64,000 nt of DNA, from the NCBI GenBank assembly GCA_025449115.1, contig JAHLKC010000020.1:1-64000 (forward strand), written 5' to 3'. The stretch's first letter is position 1. Each line of letters starts with the position of its first letter. The position numbers and the translations under genes were made by a program. The DNA is from Chytridium lagenaria (taxonomy: Eukaryota; Chytridiomycota; Chytridiomycetes; Chytridiales; Chytridiaceae). The notes under the pieces were generated by a model. The model had not been told where the DNA came from. It worked only from the letters and a program-made list of their open reading frames with translations, and did not search any database. Positions 54,236-64,000 of the stretch are shown in pieces.

Positions 54236-56254
54236 ATGGTGTCCGCAACAACCACCAGCAAGAGAGAGAGGGATTCAGAGGACGAGACGGACATACAGTG
54301 TTGTCGCATCGCAAAGCGTCGAGTCGATGGAAAGGACGCGGATAAAGGCCTGCATCTGGGGCAGCACCGCAACCTGCAGAGGACACTCCAGCTCCAAGGC
54401 AAAAGACATTGCCGAACGGATGACGGAGCCTATATCCCACCTGCAAAGCTGCGAGCAATTCAAGCCGCCATCGTCGATAAAGAAGGTGCCGACTACCAAC
54501 GAATGACCTGGGAAGCTTTGAAAAAAAGCATCAACGACTTATCAACAAGGTCCAACACAGCAAACATTTAAAATGATTGTTCCCGAGCTGTTTTCAGAAA
54601 ACTTGGTTCGAGGACGAGGACTATTTTGCCGCAGTCTCATGAAAGCCCAAGCAGCTTCGATACCCTTCACGCACGTGTACGCTGCCATGGTCGCTGTGAT
54701 AAACACAAAGTTTCCTCAAATCGGAGAGTTGCTGCTTGTTCGTCTGATTGCCCAATACCGACGCGCATACCGCAGGAACGATAAGACGGTCTGTCTTGCG
54801 GTCACAAAGTTTCTTGGACACTTGGTGAACCAAAAAGTGGCCCATGAGATTGTTGCGCTTCAAATCTTGACGCTATTGCTGGAACGCCCTACCGATGACT
54901 CTGTAGAAGTGGCTGTCGGGTTCATGAGGGAGGTGGGGTCATTCTTGGGGGATATGGCGCCAAGAGCCAACAATGCTATCTTTGAGCGCTTCCGTAGTAT
55001 TTTGCATGAGGGTGCGATTGACAAGAGAACACAGTACATGGTGGAAGTGCTGTTTCAAGTTCGCAAGGACAAGTTCAAGGAGAATCCCCCTGTAATGCCA
55101 GAGCTGGAGCTTGTTGAGGACGAGGATCAGATAACGCATTACCGAAGTCTTGATGAAGAAGATTTGGATGCCGAGGAGACGCTCAATATCTTCAGGTTCG
55201 ATCCCGATTTTAAAGAAAACCAAGAACGTTACGAGGCCATCAAGAAGGAGATTCTGGGGATAGTGATGACGATGATGACGATGAGGGTGGGGACGGTGAT
55301 GATGATGATGATGAAGAGGAGGAGGAGGAGGCGGTTCAGCAAGCTCAAGAAAAGATGAAGATTATTGACGCCACAAATACCAACCTGGTTAACCTGAGAA
55401 GAGCCATTTACCTGACCATTATGTCTTCGCTGAATTTCGAAGAATGTGCCCACAAGTTGATGAAACTCGGTGTTCAAGAAGGGCAGGAGATTGAGCTCTG
55501 CAACATGATTATTGAGTGCTGCAGTCAGGAAAGAACCTATGTGAGCTTTTACGGGTTGCTGGGAGAACGATTTTGTCGGTTGAGTCTGGTATGGGCCGAG
55601 TCTTTTGCTCAGACTTTTGAAGAAACGTACAAAACGATCCATAGATATTGAACCAATCGGTTGAGGAATGTTTCAAAGTACTTCGCCCATCTCCTTGCTT
55701 CCGACGCCCTCTCCTGGAATGTCTTTACCCTCGTCCGGCTTACTGAGCAAGACACAAACATCGGCATCACGTATTTTTATCAAATTCTGTTTGAAGAGTT
55801 GAATGGTGCTATGGGGCTCAAAAAACTTCATGCACGCCTTAACCGACGAACTATGGTGGTGAATGTTGAGACTCCTTCCGGAAGTGTTACGAGAGGTGTT
55901 TTTGACGGCCTCTTCCCTCGGACAACCCGAGAACACTCGTTTGCCATCAATTACTTTACAAGCATTGGGTTAGGAGGTTTGACGACGGAGCTGAGAGAAT
56001 ACCTCAAGAACGCCCCCAAGTTGATCATGATGCAGAAGCAAGAAGTGATTATCTGATTCAGAGTCGGACTCGATTCATCGGATTCATCGGATTCATCGGA
56101 TTCTTCTGACTCGAGCTCGTCGGATTCGTCGGATTCTGATTCTAGCTCGTCATCGTCGGACTCAGAGTCGGATTCGAGGTCCGAGTCGGACGCAAAGTCG
56201 AAGAAGAAGGCGGCGTCAAGCTCTGGGGTCGTGATGGTCGCAGGGAATCATTGA
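54236..56254 (+). CDS. CWC22: CWC22, spliceosome-associated MIF4G/MA3 protein
   Basis: CWC22 recruits eIF4A3 to the spliceosome for exon-junction assembly. There is no intron, unusual here. After a charged N-terminus comes [16 protein letters not shown], then the MIF4G domain from about 54500 ([60 protein letters not shown]), the linker [20 protein letters not shown], and the MA3 domain from about 55350 ([59 protein letters not shown]). The end has [15 protein letters not shown] and LREYLKNAP. The tail, in a shifted frame from about 56060, is a long Ser/Asp repeat closing with [10 protein letters not shown] at 56254. Slips: about 55255 (G4 where G5 fits an Asp-rich run) and about 56055; an in-frame TGA at 55649-55651 lies in a conserved stretch. 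Confidence 0.94.
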
Positions 56255-56396
56255 GGGCTAGACGGCGCTCTTAGAAGTTTTTTTGTAAATATAACAAAGA
56301 AGTGTTAAAACTGTTTATTACTTGGTTGAAATTGCCGATGTGTTTTTTATTTATATTTACGCTTGTCTTGAAATTATTATTACCACTTAACAGAGA

Positions 56397-59300
56397 ATGT
56401 CGGATGAGCATGTCAGCAAGAAGAGCATCCAGAAGTTGTTAGGGACGAAAGCTGCGGATGCTGACGATGACGGGCAGACGGGGAAAAGCTCTGCTTCATG
56501 TGAGGGTGAAGGAGTCAGACAAACAGGATCAAGAAACACGAAAGAAGCCGGATGAAGACGATGATGGCAAATCTGGGAGCCCAAGATACGATACCTGTGC
56601 GTCACAAGTAGGGGACGAAGATCATTTAAGGCTCCTTTGGACTGATGGCTTGCTTTCAGTCAAGAAGAGCTCGAAGGCTGTGAAGAATTCGGATCCATAA
56701 GATTAAGCAGGAGAAGGGGAGTGAGAACCTGACGTTGATCAAAACTTGGAACTTGGACGATGTGAAGTCATTGGAGTCAGGAAAGGTATAGGGTACACAT
56801 AGAAGGATCATTATAACCGATAAAAGGATTCCTTTGTCATTATTAACATGGGTAAAGCTTATCAATGGGAGCTGGACGGATCCGCCAAAAAGATAGAGTT
56901 TCTTTACACTCTAGTGGAGGTGGGGTTTGAAGGACAAGTATCGCTGGCTAAGTTTTAATAGTTAAGCTCAAAGTACTTGAAAAAGACTCCTCACCTTGTG
57001 AATCTGGATGAAGAACTTTTGCGAGGTTTTTTCGTCGCGACTCGAGTGGTGATTAACACTTTAAGACCAAATGCAACTGGTGGTCGGGACTTTGAAGACG
57101 GCGGAAGACAATTACAAGGAAACGTCGGATGTCGCTGATGCACCCCCGCGCATCAACATTAAAGAGGAAGATGACTCTATCCCTTCAAATCTGGATGGTT
57201 TCAATCAATTGTTATATTGCAACGCTGAACATTTGTTTAGTGACAGCAACTCCGCAAGATGAGGGTGGAAACATTGCCATCGATCTGGATGAAGTCTTGA
57301 ATGATTTCAGTTGGCGTGTAAGCGGGGATGCCTCTGATTTGGAGATGCGGCTAGTCTCGGAATTGCAGGCGTTGGAAGCAGTAATATTATTTTTAATCGG
57401 AGTACACACTAACTGGGGAAGGCAAATGTTTACGCACTTATAGAGAGCGAAGACCAGGCGAATGCTGTTGTGGATCAGATTGACAACGCGTTATCTCATT
57501 TAAACTATATTGACGATTGGCTTGGATATTACACGAATCTACTAAACGTTGGTATTAGGAGGTTGCTTAAAGCTGATCAACGTTAGCGTATGGGCAAGAT
57601 GTACATCAAGTTGAAGTTCGTAACAAGACGATGCAAACAGCTTCCGCGAATCAAAAGAGCCTTCTGGGGGAAGTTGAAAAGATTCTGGTTTGTCGTTTAT
57701 TGATCCTTATTTTATTAATTATGAAAGGCTGCATTGAAATTACCGGGATACGTTGCGGAAAGTTTAAGAAATGAACCGCTGGATGATCCTGATGGAATTG
57801 CGCAATGCGAACGAGCTGCGGCAGAGTTGATGCGGATATTGAGTGTAAAGATTGATCCACGTGAGTTTTATAGATTTTTGTTTGGAGCTTACTTTGGTAT
57901 AAGTCTACAATGAGACGACAGTAGTGTCGGAGCGAATGCAGTTGTTTAATGGATATTCGAGGCAGTTTTGTAATCGGCTTTGCGAACATTTATTGCAAGT
58001 CATTGGTTCACAGGTGAGCTCAAATTTTGTATATAGAGGCAGTCGCGTTCCTTATTGTATTTGTATACGTGCACATTTTTACCTATGTTAATATAGGCGG
58101 AAAGTTATATTACCGACAAGAGCCGTATCGGGAAGAAAGGAACGCCTCGTGTTGGAAACCACGATCAACTCGAAATCAAAATGTTTAATTATCGGAAACT
58201 GATTCGATGGATGAAAGAGACTGATACGCGTAAACATTATGAGCTTGAAATGGTAAATCTCCATAAATATTTACTTTGAAAACTAATTGTAAAAGCACTA
58301 TGTCCAAGAAATGTCTCGTGTATATCGAAAAGAAATGCATGATTTCATTGAATACGTCCGTCACAATAACATGCAACGCAAAGTCAACAATGAGGAACAA
58401 GAACTCTACAGTATAACCACTTCATTATTTAAATATATTGACTGCTTTTCTTAGCATTCGTCCAACAACAAGTCTCCGTCTCCCACGCTGCCTCCAACGC
58501 TCTCTCCGCAATCGGTTCCAAAACCCTCGGCAACATGATTTCCATGAACCAAACTGAAAAACCTAAACCCGATGAGAAAAAAAAGAGCAAGTTGGAAAAT
58601 TTCAAAGGTCTTTATCGACGGAAAAGTACTAAGGATGGGAAAGATCCGCGTGCACATTCGAAAGCGGACGACGATGATGACACGTCATCGACACATTCGA
58701 AGCAGCATTCGAGAAAGGGGAGTGATTTTGAGAAACGCAACGTGACGGCAAGTTTGACGAGTTTGGATTTGAGTGGGGAGGAGAAGATGTTGCCTGATGA
58801 AGTATGTCATACTTTTATTCTTTGTGTTTAATTTTGATGCGCGTATATCAGACTATCGGATACATTTTTGCCGTATTCAGCGGGCAAGTCCAACGCGAAC
58901 AAAACTTTATCATGGATCTCTTCACTTCTAAGCCCTCTAAAACCGACGATGAAATCCCTCTCAGCCCGCACCGCTCTATAGAATGGCAAGACGACCTCAA
59001 CCGATCCCGCGAAAAGCTTAAAGATCTTCGCGCCAACAACCGAATTCAGTAAAGAACCCCTATTCCCTCGTTTTTGCTAACAGCTTATCAGGGAAATGTG
59101 TGAAGGTCTTTTCGACGATATCAGGGAAGAACTTGTATCAGTCATGGAATCGGGTCTGAAATATGATCAGACCTTTGTGGTGGGGATGATGGCGAGAGTG
59201 GAGGAATGTAAAAAAGATTTTGAGGGGACGGCATATTTCTATTTGGTGTCTTTTTTGGATTCGATCATGATGAGACTTGCCGCGCTGCTCGATAGATGCA

Positions 59301-60310
59301 TTGTAAGACATTTTCATGATCTTTTATTGACTTTTTGACCAGGACGATCAAATCAAAGCTATCGAAGAAACAAAGGTTACCCTGAAAAAACGTTCTGGCA
59401 TCCTCCCATTTATCCGTACATTCCCTGTAAGCTTACCACCATTTCTCCTACAATCTCACACCTTCCAAAGCGCTTTGTCGATAGACTCGAAGGCTTTATA
59501 TTCGAACCCGATGGATTCACCCGCACTACTGTTTCCAAAGCCTACGAGCGGCTCGTCAAAGTTATCTTTGATACGGTTGATGTTGTGGCGCGTGATGCGT
59601 ATAGCGATCAAAAAGAAAAGGGAGCGTTGGATGATAAGGAGCAACTTAATATTCATATCTTGACAGTTGGTAATGATTTCTCATGACTTAAGACCCTTTC
59701 TAATGAGTGGTAGAAAATATGCACCACTTTTATTCTGAAGGCCGTGGGCGTAAGGTAATGGGATTAGAGCAATTCGTGAAAGCCGCGAAAACGCTTTATG
59801 ATATGAGCTTGAATTCGTATGTGAAGGTTGTGATTCGGAAACCTCTTGGGAAGCTGATGGTATGAGCGAGCCATAATCTGCACGTGCTGATATTTGTTCA
59901 GGAATTTTTTGAGGGCGTGGATGGGTTGTTGAATACACTTGCACCAGAGGAAGTGAGTTTTCATCTGCAGTATAGCAAGGCTGCACTTAAAGATGTGATT
60001 AAGCGGTATCCCGGGAAAGAGGTATGACTACCATCATTCCTTTTTAGTATCTAGTGCTCATTCCATCCCTTACACTTTTTCATTAGGTCAAAAAAGGTCT
60101 TGAACAACTCTATAAACGTGTCGACAAACATTTCCACCGACGAAGAAGGACTCCTCCAAGTCGTGTGGCGGGGATACAACAAGATTTACGCGTCAAGTGA
60201 AACGATATGAAGAGATCATATCACTCTGTTATGGGGATTCAGGGATCAGAGTTGATTTCTCGTTGGAGGATGTGTTGGGATATTTCAGTGATTTGGCGAA
60301 AAGCCATTAA
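56397..60310 (+). CDS. SEC3: Sec3 / EXOC1, exocyst subunit
   Basis: This is a subunit of the exocyst, which tethers secretory vesicles at the plasma membrane. It starts MSDEHVSKKSIQKLLGTK. A PH-like lipid-binding region follows (KTWNLDDVKSLES, GKAYQWELDGSAKKIEFLYT, then YLKKTPHLVNLDEELLRG). The coiled region has DLDEVLNDFSWRVSGDASDL, ALIESEDQANAVVDQIDNAL (57430-57490). The C-terminal helical bundles run from about 57740 (LRNEPLDDPDGIAQCERAAA, SERMQLFNGYSRQFCNRLCE) to the end (QTFVVGMMARVEECKKDFEG, GMEQF-like GLEQFVKAAKTLYDMSLNSY, FFEGVDGLLNTLAPEEVSFH). The last lines FTRQVKRYEEIISLCYGDSG and FSLEDVLGYFSDLAKSH close at 60310. A Ser/Lys-rich insert lies at about 58550-58790. Many short introns; slips at about 56550 and two between 60130 and 60200. 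Confidence 0.92.
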
Positions 60311-60570
60311 CGATCAATGTATATATATATGGCGTAATAAGGATTTGGAATTATGATTTCGTTGCCCGGAACTTAAGCGATATATTCCGTATGAAGAGTC
60401 CACGCGTCAAATCTCACCCTTTGCCCTTAAATAACGGGGGAAAAAAAAAAGAAGTAGTAGTCTTCGCGACCTGATTGAAATCTATTGAATATTATATGGC
60501 GCATATAATTCAGCGATATGGCGAAAAGCCATCCGTTATATCCATATATTATATTTTTTTATAGGAATGA
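60311..60570. other. Intergenic between convergent SEC3 and SCYL2
   Basis: AT-rich, with ATATAT runs. At 60510-60533 a 24-bp segment repeats the end of the SEC3 coding sequence (60284-60307) with two differences. It contains the small stem TGGC-GAAAA-GCCA. Confidence 0.65.
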
Positions 60571-63500
60571 TTACGAAAATGGATCAAAATCGCTTATCCC
60601 AGGTTTCGGACGTTGCTGTAGTGTGGGTTGCGTTGTAGGGTTTGAGGGACGCAAAGGCTGCATCATTCCAAACGATGGCGGTGTTGCCGCGAAACCGTTG
60701 AGCTGAGCCCCACCACTGTTAAGCTGACTCCCAGCGCTTAAAGTAGATCCATTAAGCTGAGCTCCGCCGTAATTGGGTTGAATTGAGCCACCGTAATTCG
60801 GTTGCATAGGATTCAAGCTTAATTGATTCAAGGATAATCCGTTTGTAGCGGGACGTGGTTGGGTTGGGATAGGGTTGATAGAGGATGCTGACATGGGTGG
60901 AGTGTACCCTGATGAAGGGAATGTGGTGGGGAATGTTGATGGGGAAAGGATTTGGGGAGGCGTGAAACCTGTTGGGGGTTTAGGGTTGGGATTTGTTGAT
61001 TCGTGTTGGAGAAGGAGCGGTTGGACATTGTTGGAGGTGTGGGGAGGAAGGAGGATGAAGTTGAAGATGGGGTGGACGTGAAGGACGATGAGGGGGTGTG
61101 TGAAAGAGGAGACAGAGGGCTGGATGATGGGGCTTTGGGGTTGGAGAGGCGGTTTCGAGAAGGTGGGTTTCAGAGTGTATGAATCGGAAAAAGGGGTTGC
61201 CTGGACGGGGGAGGATGTCTTGGAATAGGGCTAAGATATGTAAGTTAAAAATGAGATGAAAAATGTTTACCGGATCGGAGCTAACGTATGTCTTTGAAGG
61301 CGAGCTTGCGGATGGCACAGGTGATCCTTCAGGTGCACCTCCGACGCCGCGAACCAGGCTAGTGAACGAAAAAAAATTAGACTCGGTACGAGATAAAGTG
61401 TTTACACAAAACCAACGAAAGAAAAAAGGGTTTTACCTTGCAAAATCCGATGGTGAATCCGTCACCACAGTTTTCTCACTCGGCACTTTTAAGAGACGCA
61501 TTAACAACTAACAAAATATCCATTGAAAAATCTCACCTTCCATCGTCTTCATTTCCTGCAAGACTTTGGTATGCTGATCCTCCACCCTCGCCGTAAGTTC
61601 ATGAATGACCTTCATGAATTTTTTGAACTGATATCGTTAAAAGATGTCAAACAAAAAACAGTAGACGTTACCTGCGCAACATTCAGAACCTGATCAATCG
61701 ACAGTCTCCAAAGTTCCGGCAAGATCTCTGTCGCAATCATCTCCTTATCAAGGTGACGTGCGAGTTCAGCGTAAACAGCGAGGAGGCCGACCTAGAGTTC
61801 GTGAGATGGGTTTAAGATGGAGAGACATACGAGAATGGAGGTTCGCGAACTTTATTGCCTTTGAGGAGAGGGATGATTTTTTCGACGAGAGTAAACTTGA
61901 AGATGTTAGATGTGAGAAAGGGACGGTGTAGGAATACCTTATCCAAGAGTTTAACGGTGGAATGAATCGCGATGAGCGCGCTGACACGGACGGATAACGA
62001 ATTTGAGTTCATGTAAATGTTCTACTCAGTAATTAGTTCTGTAAACGACTTTCCGCCTTACCTCTGTTTATACCAGGAGCGAGTAGTAAATAAAATATAA
62101 ATATTGATGAGCTATTTGAGGGAGGAGGATGAGGAAAGATAATCATACTCACGTAGTTTTGGAAATAACACCGACTTTACAGTCGTGAAATCCAATTTCG
62201 CGACAAGCGTGGGAACCATCTTTGCAGCCTGTTCCTGAACTTGCACAACCGGTAAATCCAACGCCCCATAAATGAGAGGCATAATATCTATAAACATCAA
62301 GAAACCGAGTTCAATGTTACATAAACCCCAATACGTGAATGAAAAGGTTAAGCGACCAACCTTGTCTAAAAATCTCTGGCGAACTCGCCTTCTTCATCAA
62401 CAAATCTATTCTCGACAAGAGCAAAAGAACGGATTGCGGTGGGTCTATAGATGTGAATTTATGGAAAAGAAAAAATGGGGTACCGGCTATTTTGAATAAG
62501 GGTTTCAGAGCGGGGAGGATTGTGGCGTTGAATTCTGAATCAGAGAGGTGGTCGCTTATCCAAAAGATGTTCGGAAGGATGAAAGGGGTCTGTAGAATGA
62601 GGATAGTTTAGGGTAGAAATTTTACCATTAAAGTGTCTTTGAGTTCTTGGAGAAGGATGGGGAGGATCTAGATTGATTTTTTAAAGATAAGTAGTTTATA
62701 TAATGCTAACCTTTCGTGTGAGGAGTTTTTCCGAAAACTACGTTTAAAGATTAGCTCCAGAAAAAACATTATACGAATGCGTACCTGTGGCAACATTTTC
62801 ACAAGTCCTTTTAAAAATTGCGCTTTCTGCACCTGCGTCTTCTCCACGAGCCCCTCCAGAAACCCAATGGTACTAATCAATATATTATCAAAAAATTCAC
62901 TTTTTTGGAACATCTCCAACGATAATCGTTGACCGGGATCTCTTACAAGTAGCCCTCTTAAAGAGTCTAAGCAAATAAATTAGCTGGAGAAAAGATATGG
63001 TGGATAAAAACCTCTGAGACGAATGGGGATGGTGGGACGATCGAATTCAATGAGATCTATGCGGGTGGCTTTTTGTTTGAAAGTGTAGGTGTTGTTGTTG
63101 GTGACGAAGGGGGGTGAGCCTGAATTGAAGACGGCGTAGATGAGGCATCCTAGTGACCAAACTGTATGAAGGCGAAAATTAGTGAGTAAGGAGAATAAAA
63201 ACATGAAAAACAAGGCATGCTTACGATCACTATTAAGCCCATACCGATCGTCTAGAATAACTTCAGGTGCTAGAAAAAAGGTATTTCAGCAATAGTTTTC
63301 GTTGGGCGGTATCTATTACCTAAGTAATCCATAGAGGGTGAACAAAACGGCGGATAGTCTCCAACATAGAAGGACGCGGTATCAGATGGAGTCATAAGTT
63401 GATAGCTGAAATTAAAGCCAGAGATCTTCCAGTCGCCCTATCATACACGAAATAAATATAAATATAAGAAAACTAGCGCGTATACCTTTGCATTTAATGT

Positions 63501-64000
63501 AGATGGATTCTGGGGCGAGGCAGCCATGCACCCATTTATTCTGATGGAGAAATTCAAGACCTGCATGGTGTTAACAATTGCATGGAAGTATGATGGAACC
63601 TTGATGACTTGAAGAAGACCCTTTTGAATCTTTATCATAAACGTATCAGTGACGAGAGTTTTTTATGTATCCCACCTCCAGCTCATCCAGATCATACTTT
63701 GCTTTAAACGCCGTCTTATCCAGACTCCCTGCATTGTAAAAGTTCCCTAGTACATTCGACAAACAACACAAAACCGGTTCAGCGCCAAACGCCAAAGCCG
63801 TCTTTGAATCATCCAGAGCTTCCGTTACTTCCAGTAAAGAAGGATGACGGAGCCGAGAGAGCGTCTGGGCCTCCTTTTTCAGCACTTCATGAGCTTTGTC
63901 GAGTTCTTTTTTATCCTTGGATGGTTTGTTGGCGAGCGGGTTGAGGGTGTCGATAAAGTTTTTGTCGAATATAAAGATGGAGACGCTTTGACCATTGGAT
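60571..64000 (-). CDS. SCYL2: SCYL2 / CVAK104-like pseudokinase with HEAT repeats (3' part)
   Basis: This is a SCY1-family protein that links clathrin and AP complexes in Golgi-endosome traffic. The gene enters from the right edge; the first ~50 residues are outside. The kinase-like domain (64000 to about 62930) reads SVSIFIFDKNFID, QTLSRLRHPSLLEVTEALDD, GLEFLHQN, WVHGCLAPESIYI, DWKISGFNFSY, YLAPEVILDDRYG, WSLGCLIYAVFN. The catalytic loop has HGCLAPES where active kinases have HRDxKxxN, and GFNF stands for DFG, so it should be catalytically dead, as in the family. HEAT-like repeats follow (FLKGLVKMLPQ, LTRKILPILLQELKDTLM, PLIYGALDLPVVQVQEQAAK, SLSVRVSALIAIHSTVKLLD). The C-terminal tail is Asn/Gly/Gln-rich with QPNYGGAQLN repeats and ends in SDFDPFS, a DPF motif suited to AP2 binding. 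Stop at 60571. Confidence 0.92.

Overview
The window reads as nuclear DNA of a flagellated (zoosporic, chytrid-like) fungus. Genes are compact and split by many short GT-AG introns. Fungal-style housekeeping genes (exocyst Sec3, a Pfa3-type palmitoyltransferase, a Nup2/Nup50-type nucleoporin) sit beside genes kept only by organisms with cilia (WDR35/IFT121, BBS4, SPAG6/PF16). No rRNA, convincing tRNA or CRISPR array was seen.

Layout. 1-20.7 kb is gene-dense: the 3' part of WDR35 (+); a 5'-truncated soluble-adenylyl-cyclase-like remnant (-); RFC4 (+) converging on BBS4 (-) with overlapping stop ends; SPAG6 (+) divergent from BBS4; an unrecognised Lys-rich protein gene (-); a DHHC palmitoyltransferase (-); a gene-poor stretch with a double hairpin; then NUP50-like (-) and XPB/SSL2 (+) diverging from an 89-bp promoter. 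20.7-22.4 kb is intergenic and carries a pair of ~180-bp direct repeats. 22.4-42.2 kb is a nest of Ty1/copia LTR retrotransposons of related families, in both orientations. It includes one complete young element (36137-41587, 5-bp target duplication GCGCA), which sits inside an older copy of its own family. 42.2-46.7 kb is older decayed sequence holding three solo LTRs with recognisable target duplications. 46.7-48.6 kb has no recognisable gene. 48.6-64 kb is gene-dense again: YIPF5/YIP1 (-), a GRAM-GRAM-TBC-EF-hand Rab GAP of TBC1D9 type (+), CWC22 (+), SEC3/EXOC1 (+) and the 3' part of SCYL2 (-).

How the genes relate. Three ciliary genes (IFT-A subunit, BBSome subunit, central-pair armadillo protein) and a piece of a cyclase often linked to cilia lie within the first 9 kb. 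The right end groups membrane-traffic genes (YIPF5, TBC1D9-like, SEC3, SCYL2). RFC4, XPB, CWC22 and NUP50-like are general DNA-repair, splicing and transport functions.

Caution for users: at least ten conserved genes appear broken by one-base slips, often at short homopolymers, and the two LTRs of the young element differ only by indels. The simplest reading is uncorrected indels in the assembly, so most apparent frameshifts in host genes should not be read as real pseudogenes.
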